A stretch of 64,000 nt of DNA from CAWGMT01 sp963823675 (GCA_963823675.1 CAWGMT010000006.1:62001-126000), one strand, 5' to 3'. Counted from the stretch's first letter, positions 40,022 to 49,380 are shown. Notes: generated by a model from the sequence alone, not told the origin. Numbers and translations are program-made.

Positions 40022-42002
40022 GTGAACGCTCTTCACGTCCTGTTCCGGCTGGGGCTGCTGATCGGCTCAGGGCTCGCAGTGCCGGCGATGCCCGCGACGG
40101 CACAGGCCCCGTCACCGAAGGAAGCTCAACCACCCGCGCCCGGATCACGCAAGCTCCGCGGCGAGGACGAGAAGCGAGCCAGACAATTTGATGAGCAGAT
40201 CGACCAGGCGATCAAGGCCGATCGCTGGAACGAGGCGATTGCGCGGGCCGAGGAGATGCTCGCCTTACGAACGCGGGCCCTGGGGTCGAAACACTTCGCT
40301 CACCGACGACCACCCCGACACGGCCAACAGCTACAACGACCTGGCAACCGACCTTCATGCCCAGGGGAAGTATGCCCTGGCCCAGCCCCTGTTCGAGAAG
40401 GCGCTCCAGATTCGCCGTCAACTTCTCACCGACGACCACCCCGATATCGCAAGAGGCCACGAGAACCTGGCGACGATCCTTGGCGCCCAGGGGAAGTACT
40501 TCGAGGCGCGAGACAGCCTGATGCTCGCGGTGAAGAGCCTGGATGCCGCCCGGCTCCACGTCGCCTTCACCGGGCTGGAGCGCGAGGCAACCAGGAAATC
40601 AGCACACCTTGCCCTTGCCGCCGTACTCGCCCGGCTCGGTCAGCCGGCCGAGGCCTGGCAGCCGCTGGAGGACGACCTGGGCCGCGGCCTGCTCGATGAA
40701 CTGGCCGTGCGCCGGGACGGCCGGCTAACACCCGATGAACGAGCCCGCCTGCGTGAATTGACCACCGAGCTCGAACGGCTCGACAAGCTGGCCGAATCCA
40801 CGCCGGAGAAGCTCGACCAAGCCGGGCGCGCCCGTCGATTCGCGGACCTGAAACACCAGCGCGAGCTGGCCAGCATCGCCCTGGGCGAGTTTCGGACCAA
40901 GCTGGTTGAGGTTCACGGCACACTGGCGGGCCGGGTCGCCACGCTCAACGAAATCCAGGCCGCATTATCCGCCGATGCCGCCCTGGTCGCCTGGGTCGAT
41001 CGCCCACCTGTCACCGTGAGCTACGCGCCGTCCGCCACAGTCTTCAAATATCTGCGCGAGCAGCCCCGGCCCGACCGCCATTCCGGTTTGCTTGCGCTCG
41101 GTGACCCGATGTACGAACGGCTCGATAAATCGAGCGAGCCCAAGCCGCCGCCCGACCACGGGCTGCTCGTCAACGTGGTTCTACGTGGCTTGAACGCCGC
41201 AAACCATGGACTCGAGGACGGGGATGTGTTGCTGGCCTACGACGGCCAGAGGCTGAACAACAAGGCGGACCTCAAGGTGGTTGCCGACGGCGATAAGCCG
41301 ATCGCGATCGAGGTCTGGAGAGACGGTCGATCGTCCGGCCAACAACTGGCCCCCGGCAAGCTCGGCGTGATGTTCGACCCCCGGCCGGCGCCCGTGGCGC
41401 TCGTGGAGCAACGCAAGCTGGAACAAGTGCTGGTGGCGACGCGATCGGGCGGCGACACGTTCGCCCCCCTGCCGGGCACGCGCTACGAGGTCGAGACGAT
41501 CGCTCAGCTCTTCAAGACCGACGGTCGGCCAACCAGGACGCTTTTGGGCGCCAACGCCAGTGAGCCCCAGCTCGACCGGGTCGCCACCTCGGGTGAGATC
41601 GGCCAGTTCGGCTTCATCCACCTGGCGACTCACGGGGTGATCGATGAGGCGATTCCTCAGCGCTCGGCCGTGATCCTGACCCAAACCGGCCTGCCAGATC
41701 CTCTGACGCAGGTCATGAATCACCAGCCGGTCTTCGACGGCAGGCTCTCGGTCCGCGAGATCCAGCAAAGCTGGGACTTGAGGGCCGAGCTGGTCACGCT
41801 CTCGGCCTGCGAGACCGCCCTGGGCCGCGACGCCGGCGGCGAGGGCTTTGTCGGGTTCACCCAGGCACTCTTGATGTCCGGGGCGCGGAGCGTCTGCCTT
41901 TCGCTCTGGAAAGTCGACGACAAAGCTACATCGCTCTTGATGACCCGCTTCTACCAGACTTACTTCTGGGCAGCGTTCGTCCTGGTGGGTGATCCGGATT
42001 GA
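40022..42002 (+). CDS. TPR / PDZ-like / CHAT-domain caspase-like protein (frame break, C-terminal deletion)
   Basis: About 655 residues. Signal peptide LFRLGLLIGSGLAVPAMPATA, then TPRs (DHPDTANSYNDLATDLHAQG, KALQIRRQL), a long helical region, a PDZ-like insert (NHGLEDGDVLLAYDGQRLNN; 41195-41400), and a CHAT peptidase domain with the catalytic dyad His in HLATHGV (about 41620-41640) and Cys in LSACETALG (about 41800-41825). The frame breaks near 40300 (KHF to LTDDHP), with probably some sequence missing. The C-terminus runs TRFYQTYFWAAFVLVGDPD; family members normally have some 60-80 residues between these two blocks, so an in-frame deletion is likely. CHAT proteases act in cleavage cascades, including defence; the role here is unknown. 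Confidence 0.82.
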
Positions 42003-42110
42003 ACGGGGAATCGGCGTCGATTGTGATGATCCCTCGATCGTGCGGAATCCTAACTGCTGGCTTGCTGGAGGACGTCGAGCAAGCGCACTTGCACATCGGG
42101 AGCTACGAGC

Positions 42111-42407
42111 ATGGCGATGAATCAGATCGAGCACAGGCGCGGCAACGGCCCGGAACTGTTCTCTGCCACGGACTTTGTCGCCGTCGCGGCGCTAGCCTTC
42201 CTTTACCTCGTCGTACCGTGGATTGAAAACCGACTAAAATCCGCGGGTGCCCCCCTATCGATGCCCATGCTCAGCCTCATCGGGGCTAGCCATTTCCTGA
42301 TTGCCAACTTTGGTTATTTCATTCTGCTAGCGATTGCATGGCTGGCCTTGCGCCTCGTTGGGGCGCGGTGCGGGGCCGATGCGCCGCAAGACAATCGCGA
42401 ATTCTGA
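42111..42407 (+). CDS. small two-helix membrane protein
   Basis: 98 residues, ATG 42111 with GGGAG nine bases upstream. Two transmembrane segments: DFVAVAALAFLYLVVPWIE and HFLIANFGYFILLAIAWLAL, linked by NRLKSAGAPLSMPMLSLIGA. The arrangement loosely resembles the N-terminal part of PulF/PilC-type membrane proteins of type II secretion, but is too short to say. No homologue recognised. It follows the CHAT gene by 109 bases on the same strand. Confidence 0.6.
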   Translation: MAMNQIEHRRGNGPELFSATDFVAVAALAFLYLVVPWIENRLKSAGAPLSMPMLSLIGASHFLIANFGYFILLAIAWLALRLVGARCGADAPQDNREF

Positions 42408-42856
42408 GCACGCGAGAATCCAACGGCCCTGCGCAAACGAGTCGTCAAGCAACTCACTGATTATCCGCTTGCAGCTTGCGTGGCAGATCTCGACACCATC
42501 GGCCGAGGCGAGCTCCCATGACCAAGAGGACGGCATCCGGCATCCGCTGCACTCACTCCGCGAACGCATCGTCAGTCGCCCTATCCGCGCCGCAATGGCT
42601 CGCCATACTCCTCAATAGAGTATTATCGCGCGCCGATATCCGGCTCGCGCTTGACCGGACCAGATCTGGCTGCGCAAATAGAGCCTCAGCCCGGCCAGCG
42701 AAGGGCCCGCCGCCCTGGTTGCTGACGCGATCTGGGAAATGGGAAACCACAATGTCTCGCACCGCGAACGTCGCACCGCAGCCAGCCCAGGGCGTGGCGG
42801 CCATGGCAGGGCCGCTCCCGGTTGACGTTCGCCGCTCGCGATGAAAGAAACGGAAC
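42408..42856. other. intergenic stretch, nothing recognised
   Basis: About 450 bases. Reading frames are Arg/Ser-rich and short, with no ribosome binding site, RNA gene or repeat that I can identify. Confidence 0.45.
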
Positions 42857-43855
42857 ATGCTGAGCCTCGAGCAGATCACACGCAGACAGTTCCACGCGGC
42901 GGCGCTGGCAAACGGGGTCGCCGCGCTCGTGGGGTGTCAAATCGGTGCCGGCGCCCAGGAAGCAGCCAAGGAGGAACCGGTGTACGGCGCCGGTGTGAGC
43001 CTGCGCGGTATGCAGGTGTTCCCCCGCAACAACCCGTGGAATCAAGACATCTCGAAGCGCCCGATCGACCGTCTCTCGCAGCGAATACTTCAGCGGGTCG
43101 GCCTCGATAAGCCGTTGCACCCCGAGTTCGGCGGACTCTACGAAGGGAAGCCGAATGGCATTCCGTACGTCGTCGTGCCGGGAACGCAGCCCAAAGTCCC
43201 GGTCAGTTTCCGGTATCGAGAGGAGAGCGACCGCGGGCCCTATCCGGTCCCGCCCGACGCACCGATCGAGGGGGGGCCGACGGGCAGGGGCGACCGCCAC
43301 GTGCTGGTGATCGATCGCGACCACGGCATTCTCTACGAGTTATTCGCGGCGCATCCTGTTGCCAACGGCAGACGCTGGGAGGCGGAAGGGGGGGCAATCT
43401 TCGATCTGAGATCAAATCGTCTCCGGCCCCTCGGCTGGACTTCGGCTGACGCGGCCGGATTGCCAATTTTCCCCGGCCTGGTGCGCTATGATGAGGTTGT
43501 CGGCCTGGGCGTTGTGCGGCACGCGTTCCGGTTCACGGTCGCGCGTACGCGGAAAGCGTACGTGCATCCCGCCCGGCACTTCGCCAGCACCGCGACCGGC
43601 ATCGACCTGCCCCCGATGGGGATGCGGGTGCGGCTCAAGGCGGCCTATGACGCGAGCGGGTTCCCGCCGCAGGCGCGGGTGATCCTGGAAGCCCTCAAGA
43701 TCTATGGCATGCTCCTGGCCGACAACGGCGGCGACTGGTTCATCACCGGCACCCCCGACCAACGGTGGGACGACGAGGATCTCGCCGCGCTCAAGCGCGT
43801 CAAGGTCGGCGACTTCGAGGTGATCGCCATGGTACGCCCCGGAGCCGCCAGATAG
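42857..43855 (+). CDS. exported protein of unknown function (twin-arginine-like leader)
   Basis: 332 residues. N-terminus ITRRQFHAAALANGVAALVGC contains a twin-arginine-like RRQF and a Cys that could be lipidated. The body includes PRNNPWNQDISKRPIDRLSQ, FVVVPG-like segment YVVVPGTQPKVPVSF, DRHVLVIDRDHGILYELF, PLGWTSADAAGLPIFPGLVR and HFASTATGIDLPPMGMRVRL. This order of blocks is shared by a conserved family of bacterial exported proteins that I recall only as hypothetical; no catalytic motif is evident to me. Single gene, downstream convergent with the glycosyltransferase. Confidence 0.78.
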   Translation: MLSLEQITRRQFHAAALANGVAALVGCQIGAGAQEAAKEEPVYGAGVSLRGMQVFPRNNPWNQDISKRPIDRLSQRILQRVGLDKPLHPEFGGLYEGKPNGIPYVVVPGTQPKVPVSFRYREESDRGPYPVPPDAPIEGGPTGRGDRHVLVIDRDHGILYELFAAHPVANGRRWEAEGGAIFDLRSNRLRPLGWTSADAAGLPIFPGLVRYDEVVGLGVVRHAFRFTVARTRKAYVHPARHFASTATGIDLPPMGMRVRLKAAYDASGFPPQARVILEALKIYGMLLADNGGDWFITGTPDQRWDDEDLAALKRVKVGDFEVIAMVRPGAAR

Positions 43856-43918
43856 CCGGAGAGGGAATCCGGGTTCTGGACCACCAAACACGCCAAGGCA
43901 CCGGCCGAAAATCATTGC

Positions 43919-43966
43919 CGCCGTTCGCTCCGCGAAAGGACCTTCATTCGCGGAGCGAAAGGGGAC
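43919..43966. repeat. stem-loop repeat (family 3)
   Basis: TTCGCTCCGCGAAAGGACC followed by TTCGCGGAGCGAAAGGGGAC; same design as 38204-38258, in the gap between two convergent genes. Confidence 0.75.
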
Positions 43967-44017
43967 AGAGCACCTTCCTACAACAACGCGCAGCGTCAGC
44001 ACCCGCTCTTGTAGAAT

Positions 44018-44924
44018 CTAGCGCCCGATCCGGAAGCGCGTTCGCCGATTCAAGGCCCAGAGCCGATCCAATTCTGCCGGGGTGAGCTTGTCCGGAAAAC
44101 GCCCGATGATTTCCGTATGCCGCAGACCTTCCACGATTCCTTCGAGACAGTCCTTGAGTCGTCGATTCAAAGTACCTTTGATCAAATAAATAAGAACATA
44201 ACAGTATATAGTCTTGAATCGGTTGCGCGGGGTAGTGGCGATAGAAGATCCAGATCCAGTTGCGGATCTGGAGTCGCCAGTACGCTCCGGTGGTCATCCT
44301 GCCATCCTTAGAGACGCGATGGTAGACGCGGACCAAGGGAGAGTAGAGGATTCGATAGCCTGCCCTCAGCACTCGAATCGAGAGGTCGACTTCTTCGTTG
44401 TAGATGAAGAGCTCGTCCCAGAACAGCCCCGCAGCTCGCAGCGCCTGGGTGCGCGCGATCGCTCCGGCCGCCGAGAACGAGTAAGTGTCGAACTCTCGGA
44501 ACTCGTGGCTTGACGCGGGCTGGGCGTGAATCCAGGGCTCGGTTTTCCGCGTTTGACTGTTGACGATCCGACAGCCGATGATGCCGATCGTAGGATCGGA
44601 TTCCATGCGCGAAACGAGCTTGGCGAGCCCCGATTTGGACATGATCGCGTCACTGTCGAGGAAGGCGACATACTTTCCTCGAGCGATCCCGATTCCATGG
44701 TTCCTCGCCGCGGCTGGCCCGACGTTGGTCGCCAAGGGGATGAGCCGGATCCATCCAAGCTGAGACAATCGCTCAGCGGACCCATCGGTCGATCCGTTGT
44801 CGACCACGACCACCTCGGTTCGGATTCCTTTCTGCTGCCTCAGGTAATGGAGGTTTCTGAGAACGTCGTCAAGACGGTTCCAGTTGACGATGATGACGCT
44901 GACGTCAATCGAGGCGCACATCAC
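44018..44924 (-). CDS. family 2 glycosyltransferase (one frame break)
   Basis: About 302 residues. GT-A fold: DVSVIIVNWNRLDDVL, EVVVVDNGSTDGS, GPAAARNHGI, DSD metal motif in YVAFLDSDAIMS, acceptor region FIYNEEVDLSIRV. Rhamnosyl-/GT2-type inverting transferase that adds a sugar to a lipid-linked or surface glycan (family knowledge). The frame breaks near 44230; the false frame runs to 43944, while the other frame gives a natural end (FKTIYCYVLIYLIKGTLNRR ... LTPAELDRLWALNRR) with stop at 44018-44020. The C-terminal 150 bases are clearly less GC-rich than the rest. No linked glycan genes. Confidence 0.85.
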
Positions 44925-45066
44925 TCTCTTGCGTTCTCCTTGCCGACGGTCGCGAATCTGCGCAGAGTGTCGGAAGCGGCCTGGCGCGGCTGCAACGTCG
45001 AAGCGGACAGCGATATTGACCTTATAGAGGATTCGCGGAATTGCGGCAACAAAATAAAGCGCAGGG

Positions 45067-45335
45067 TTACGAATTTCGACTGTCGGTGACTCGAATGACC
45101 AAAAAAGCCACGAAGATCGCTCCGCCCATCACAACTTCCAAGCGGCCGCCGAACTGTCGGTCGGGCTACCTCCGGGCGTTCCCGCCATACCGGCTATCCG
45201 CGCCAGGTTGCCGGACGGGAGCATTTCCGCCAGCCGCGACCACGCATCCGTGACATCGGCCGAATCAGGATCGAAAGTGACATCCGGCTGACCAGACCCG
45301 GTGGCGCCGGCGCCGGGATGTGCCGGATCGTCCAA
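45067..45335 (-). CDS. possible small membrane protein (frame break)
   Basis: Joining two frames near 45150 gives GQPDVTFDPDSADVTDAWSR, LAEMLPSGNLARIAGMAG and a C-terminal membrane segment VVMGGAIFVAFLVIRVT ending at 45067. Composition is protein-like, but the start is unclear: TTG 45335 is preceded by an in-frame stop, and the N-terminus may lie in another frame up to 45415. No homologue recognised. It may be part of a longer decayed gene. Confidence 0.3.
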
Positions 45336-45442
45336 AAGCTATTTCGCGTTGCCTGCGCAGTTAAAATAAGGGCCGGTGAATGGCAAGGAAAGCGACTACT
45401 GGGAAACAAGGTCATTTGTCCCTTGTTCTCCCGCCGGGATGA

Positions 45443-45516
45443 AGCGCACCGGTAGGATTCGAACCTACAACCTTCGGATTCGAAGTCCGCGACTCTATCC
45501 GTTGAGCTACGGGCGC
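45443..45516 (-). tRNA. tRNA-Arg (anticodon TCG)
   Basis: Minus-strand cloverleaf: acceptor GCGCCCG, TA, D-arm GCTCAACGGATAGAG, anticodon loop CTTCGAA (anticodon TCG), T-arm GTAGGTTCGAATCCTAC. The 3' acceptor strand reads CGGTGCGC instead of the complementary CGGGCGC, i.e. one extra T. CCA is not encoded. The extra base is best explained by the indel error that affects this window; otherwise the tRNA would have a bulged acceptor stem. Confidence 0.9.
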
Positions 45517-45745
45517 ACCTTACCAGTAACTATAACGACCGGAGTGCTCGTCGCAAAGTACGCCGCGGTGAATCCGGAGACACTGCTGCCGCCCGACGGG
45601 CCCAGCTAGAATCATCAACGACGGCCCGCAGGCCATGCATGGAGGTCGTGACTTGCCGCTTCACGGTCGTGTGGCTAGTGTAGATTGCGTGGCTCAAGCA
45701 GAATTGTCGCGGCGGGTCGGGCAACGAGCATGTGAGGCCGGAAGG

Positions 45746-45982
45746 ATGATGACTTCACGAAAACTGCTGGACTACGTTGCTGCTGAGCCTTTTAGGCCCT
45801 TTCGAATCGGAATGGCGAGCGGCCGGCATTTGGATATTCGGTACCCCGAGATGATCCTCGTCGGGCGAGCCTCGGTCCGAGTCTATACGGCCACGGGAGC
45901 TGACGAAAATGAGAAGTGGCATGACGTGTCCTTGATGTTGATGGAATCGATCGAGCCAGTCAACGCTGCGTTAGTTCAGTAA
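45746..45982 (+). CDS. small conserved hypothetical protein
   Basis: 78 residues; ATG 45746 or 45749 directly after GGAAGG. Sequence MTSRKLLDYVAAEPFRPFRI, MASGRHLDIRYPEMILVGRA, then a short beta-hairpin (VRVYTATGADENEKWHDVSL) and MLMESIEPV. The phrase EPFRPFRI(H/G)MASG is one I recognise from small conserved planctomycete proteins of unknown function. Located 15 bases before rimO, it may share its transcript. Confidence 0.7.
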   Translation: MMTSRKLLDYVAAEPFRPFRIGMASGRHLDIRYPEMILVGRASVRVYTATGADENEKWHDVSLMLMESIEPVNAALVQ

Positions 45983-45997
45983 TGCTCTGAAGACTAG

Positions 45998-47455
45998 GTG
46001 GTTTTCTTGCCAAGCAAAATAAAAAACAACCCGTCACCGAAGGCGAGCCTCTCGTTCGTGAGCTTGGGCTGCTCCAAGAACCTGGTCGATTCCGAGCGCA
46101 TGCTCGGTCTGCTGGCCCAGGATGGTTATCTGATCGTGCCCGATTCGGAGCGGGCCGATCTGGTGGTTGTCAATACGTGCGGCTTCATCGATCTCGCACG
46201 GCGGGAATCGATCGGCGTGATCGAGGAGATGCTAGAGCGGAAGCGGTCGGGCGAGATCAAGGGGCTGATCGTCGCCGGGTGCCTGGCCGAGCGGGCGAAA
46301 GACACGCTGATCGAGCAGTATCCCGAGATCGACCACGTGGTTGGTGTCTTCGGCCGCGAGGAAATCGCCCGCGTGGCCGACCGGCTGCTCGGGGGTCTTT
46401 CCGAACAGCGGTCCGTGTTCCGGCCCGCCCCGCTCCTGGCTCAAGATGACCGTGCACGGATGCGAATCACGCCCAGGCATCTCGCCTATCTCAAGGTTTC
46501 CGAGGGCTGCGACCGGTTCTGCACGTTCTGCGCGATTCCTTACATGCGCGGCAAGCACGTGACCAAGCCGATCGAGATAGTCGTCGCCGAGGCCGAGGAA
46601 CTGGCCGGCGACGGAGTCCGCGAGCTGATCCTGGTCGCGCAAGACATGACCTACTACGGGGTCGACCTCTATGGCCGGCCCCGGCTGGCCGAACTGCTCG
46701 AGGCCCTCGAACGAGTCGACGGCATCGACTGGGTCCGCATCCTCTACTGCTATCCCCAGTTCTTCAGTGACGAGCTTTATGAAGTGCTGGGCCATTCGCG
46801 CAAGATTATTCCCTATCTCGACATGCCGCTTCAGCACATCAACGACCGCCTGCTCAAGCTCATGAATCGGCGCCACACGAAAGCGGAGAGCGAAGCGATC
46901 ATCGAGCGGCTGCGGGCCACGACTCCGGGGCTGGTGCTGCGGACGACCTTCATCGTGGGGTTCCCCGGCGAGACCGAGGCCGAGTTTGCCGAATTGCTCG
47001 ATTTCGCCGCCGCCACCCGATTCGAGCGGCTGGGGGCCTTTGTGTATTCGCTCGAGCCCGACACGCCGGCGGCGAAGCTGGCCGACCAGCTTCCTGAAGA
47101 GGTGAAGGTCGAGCGCCGCGACCGGCTGATGGCCGTGCAGCAGCCGATCGCCTTTGCGTTCAATCAGAGCCTGCTCGGCAGGACCCTCGACGTGCTCATC
47201 GACGCACCGGCTCCCGAAGGAAGCCACCTGTGGCTCGGGCGGCCGTACACCGATGCGCCCGATGTCGACGGCACCACCTGGGTTCGTGGCAGTCGTCTGG
47301 GGCCGGGCGACCTGGTCGCGTGTGAGATCGTCGGCTCCGAGGGGTACGACTTGATCGCGCGGCCCGTCTCCTCCGAGCCGAAAGGGCGCAAGATGGCCCG
47401 TCCCAGGCCGCGCACCAGGCCCCACTCCCCCCTGGCGATCCTCGATGACATGTGA
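45998..47455 (+). CDS. rimO: ribosomal protein S12 methylthiotransferase RimO
   Basis: 485 residues, GTG start 45998 (TTG 46006 possible). Radical-SAM methylthiotransferase that modifies Asp of ribosomal protein S12. The UPF0004 domain carries three cluster cysteines (GCSKNLVDSERM C25, VNTCGF C61, VAGCLAER C95); the radical-SAM cluster is CDRFCTFC (C171, C175, C178), followed by IPYMRGKH, and the C-terminal TRAM-like domain. All six cysteines are intact, and no frame break is seen. The C-terminal Arg/Pro tail is longer than usual. It precedes pgsA. Confidence 0.95.
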   Translation: MVFLPSKIKNNPSPKASLSFVSLGCSKNLVDSERMLGLLAQDGYLIVPDSERADLVVVNTCGFIDLARRESIGVIEEMLERKRSGEIKGLIVAGCLAERAKDTLIEQYPEIDHVVGVFGREEIARVADRLLGGLSEQRSVFRPAPLLAQDDRARMRITPRHLAYLKVSEGCDRFCTFCAIPYMRGKHVTKPIEIVVAEAEELAGDGVRELILVAQDMTYYGVDLYGRPRLAELLEALERVDGIDWVRILYCYPQFFSDELYEVLGHSRKIIPYLDMPLQHINDRLLKLMNRRHTKAESEAIIERLRATTPGLVLRTTFIVGFPGETEAEFAELLDFAAATRFERLGAFVYSLEPDTPAAKLADQLPEEVKVERRDRLMAVQQPIAFAFNQSLLGRTLDVLIDAPAPEGSHLWLGRPYTDAPDVDGTTWVRGSRLGPGDLVACEIVGSEGYDLIARPVSSEPKGRKMARPRPRTRPHSPLAILDDM

Positions 47456-47534
47456 GAGGGTGGATCGCTGGGTCTGGTTTGATCCAGTCGCGCCACAATC
47501 GGGGACTCGCCGCCCTGGGAGCTTGCTGTTCTCC

Positions 47535-48137
47535 ATGAATGCCCAAGAGAGCCCTCACGCCGTGGCCGCACGGCCGCTCCGCCGGTTCTGGAACGTACCC
47601 AACACGCTCACCACATCCCGGCTGGCACTGGCAATTTGCGTGTTCGCGCTCGTCGACTACGAGCAATACGCATGGGCGCTGGCGGTCTTCATACTCGCCG
47701 CGGTCACCGACGCCCTCGACGGCTATTTCGCCCGCCTGCTCAATCAGGACACGCCGATCGGCCGCCAGCTCGATCCCTTGATCGACAAGGTCATCGTCTC
47801 GGGCTGCTACATCTATCTGGCCACGATTCAGGGAACGGACGTCATGCCCTGGATGGTCACGGCGATCGTGGTGCGCGAGATGCTGATTCAGGGACTGCGC
47901 AGCCATCTGGAAGGCCGGGGCCAACCCTTCGGCGCCCGCACGGCCGGCAAGCTCAAGACGGTCGTTCAGTGTCTTTCCATCGGTGCGGTGCTGCTCTCTC
48001 TTTCCTTTGAACGCCGGGCGCCGGAAGCTTTGATTCTACTGCGGGACGCGCTGACCTGGCTGGCCGTCGGATTGACTCTCTACAGCGGATTGGTCTACGT
48101 CAAGGTCGCCTGGCCCAAGCTGCGCGGCGAAGGTTGA
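47535..48137 (+). CDS. pgsA: CDP-diacylglycerol-glycerol-3-phosphate 3-phosphatidyltransferase
   Basis: 200 residues from ATG 47535. Multi-pass membrane enzyme of phosphatidylglycerol synthesis. The CDP-alcohol phosphatidyltransferase motif D-x2-D-G-x2-A-R-x8-G-x3-D-x3-D is complete: DALDGYFARLLNQDTPIGRQ then LDPLID. The N-terminus NVPNTLTTSRLALA is also typical. At 47445-47535 the frame is open upstream but overlaps rimO's end and lacks support. Forms a lipid-envelope cluster with uppP. Confidence 0.92.
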   Translation: MNAQESPHAVAARPLRRFWNVPNTLTTSRLALAICVFALVDYEQYAWALAVFILAAVTDALDGYFARLLNQDTPIGRQLDPLIDKVIVSGCYIYLATIQGTDVMPWMVTAIVVREMLIQGLRSHLEGRGQPFGARTAGKLKTVVQCLSIGAVLLSLSFERRAPEALILLRDALTWLAVGLTLYSGLVYVKVAWPKLRGEG

Positions 48138-48168
48138 GGTCGTCGCTTGGGCGCATTCTCTTTTCGGT

Positions 48169-48262
48169 GAGCATTGATGAAATCGGACCATCACGCGGAG
48201 CGTGATGACTACTGTGAGCATTGATGAATTCGGACCATCACGCGGAGCGTGATGACTACTGA
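48169..48262. repeat. two direct copies of a palindromic repeat (family 2)
   Basis: A 47-nt unit occurs twice in tandem (48169-48215, 48216-48262). Each ends with the palindrome CATCACGCggaGCGTGATG (48189-48207, 48236-48254). The same palindrome lies at 63150-63168. Confidence 0.85.
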
Positions 48263-48294
48263 CAGCGGGCGAATTCTATTTGCGGTGGACATCG

Positions 48295-49380
48295 ATGGAA
48301 TGGCTCGAAGCACTGATTCTGGGAGTCGTCCAGGGGATCACCGAGTTCCTGCCGGTCTCGAGCGACGGCCACTTGCTGGTCACTCAAAAGGTGTTCGAGT
48401 GGCTGACGGGCGTCAAGCGGACCGGGGATGAGAACCTGTTCGTGATCGTGATGCTCCACCTGGGAACGCTGGCGGCCATCCTCATTTTCTACCGGCGGAC
48501 TATTCGGCAGGGCCTGCGCGGGCTCTGGAGCGGCGACGACGGCGCGGCCGGTTTTCGCCGCGGCGAGATTGTGCGCGTGGGCGTGCTGGCCGCGATTGCG
48601 ACCTCGCCCTTGGTTCCCCTGGCCTTGTTTTTCAAGAAGTATCTCGATCAAGCATTCGCGAGCGACACGGCTGCGGGGTACGGTTTTCTGATCACGGCGA
48701 CCGTGTTGCTCGTGACTGCCTGGCTGACCCGGCGCGAGGGAGTCAAAGGCCCGGCCCAGACGACCTGGCTCGACGCACTGTTGATCGGACTAGCCCAGAT
48801 GTTCGCCCCGTTGCCTGGCGTGAGCCGCAGCGGATTGACCATCGCGGCGGCGCTGGCGCTGGGCTTTTCGCGCACCTGGGCGGTCGGCTTCAGCCTGCTG
48901 ATTGCCATCCCGGCGATCCTGGGCGGGGGCATCTTCGAGCTCAGGCACGTCACCGCGGACTTACGATTGTTGTCCCCGGTGAAGGGCGTAAGTGACGTAC
49001 CGAGCGCTGGCGAAGGTCTGATCATCGTAGCCGCCGTCGATAATGTGCTCCATTTCCGCATGTTCGACAGTGCTGGCAAGTTGGTCGTGGACACTGATGA
49101 GAAGCAACTGACGGAACAAGCCCGGCAAATCGAAACCCTCAGGAAGCAACTCGTGGGCTTGTGGGCTCCTCATGAGCTTACCGGAAGCGAGAAGGGGCGA
49201 GTCATCGCCGCTGTAACGTCAATCGTCGGGCACACCGTCAACGCGGCCAGCCTGAGACCAGACCGCCTGGGCAAGACCTTCGCGGCCACGATCGTCGCGG
49301 GCGTGGTCGGTTATTTCGCGATCGTCTGGCTGGTGCGGGTCGTGAAATCGGGCGCATCTGGTGGTTCTCGATCTACCTGA
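48295..49380 (+). CDS. uppP: undecaprenyl-diphosphatase with an inserted foreign domain (frame break at end)
   Basis: Membrane enzyme that recycles undecaprenyl diphosphate for peptidoglycan synthesis (BacA/UppP). Start ATG 48295. Signature motifs intact: GVVQGITEFLPVSSDGH near the start and PLPGVSRSGLT in the middle; flanking hydrophobic helices as usual. About residues 231-324 (48970-49252) form a hydrophilic insertion absent from the family (see separate entry). After KTFAATIVAGVVGYFAIVW the frame breaks near 49349 (missing base): the listed frame stops at 49380, but the other frame gives the expected last helix (RIWWFSIYLIVAAVVVLATF) up to about 49430. Confidence 0.9.
   Translation: MEWLEALILGVVQGITEFLPVSSDGHLLVTQKVFEWLTGVKRTGDENLFVIVMLHLGTLAAILIFYRRTIRQGLRGLWSGDDGAAGFRRGEIVRVGVLAAIATSPLVPLALFFKKYLDQAFASDTAAGYGFLITATVLLVTAWLTRREGVKGPAQTTWLDALLIGLAQMFAPLPGVSRSGLTIAAALALGFSRTWAVGFSLLIAIPAILGGGIFELRHVTADLRLLSPVKGVSDVPSAGEGLIIVAAVDNVLHFRMFDSAGKLVVDTDEKQLTEQARQIETLRKQLVGLWAPHELTGSEKGRVIAAVTSIVGHTVNAASLRPDRLGKTFAATIVAGVVGYFAIVWLVRVVKSGASGGSRST
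48970..49252 (+). other. in-frame inserted domain within uppP
   Basis: About 94 codons inserted between transmembrane segments. Reads VPSAGEGLIIVAAVDNVLHF, RMFDSAGKLVVDTDEKQL, QIETLRKQLVGLWAPHEL, TGSEKGRVIAAVTSIVGH. UppP sequence before (IFELRHVTADL) and after (DRLGKTFAATI) joins seamlessly. From memory, phrases like 'VLHFRIFD.DGK.VVDTDEK' and 'LWPPHELT.SEK..VI.AVTSIVGH' recur as short free-standing ORFs in planctomycetes and cyanobacteria; this needs a database check. No terminal repeats or target duplications are obvious. Confidence 0.7.

Noticed and set aside
46232..47536. 434-residue minus ORF
   Set aside because: Antisense to rimO, whose motifs are all intact.
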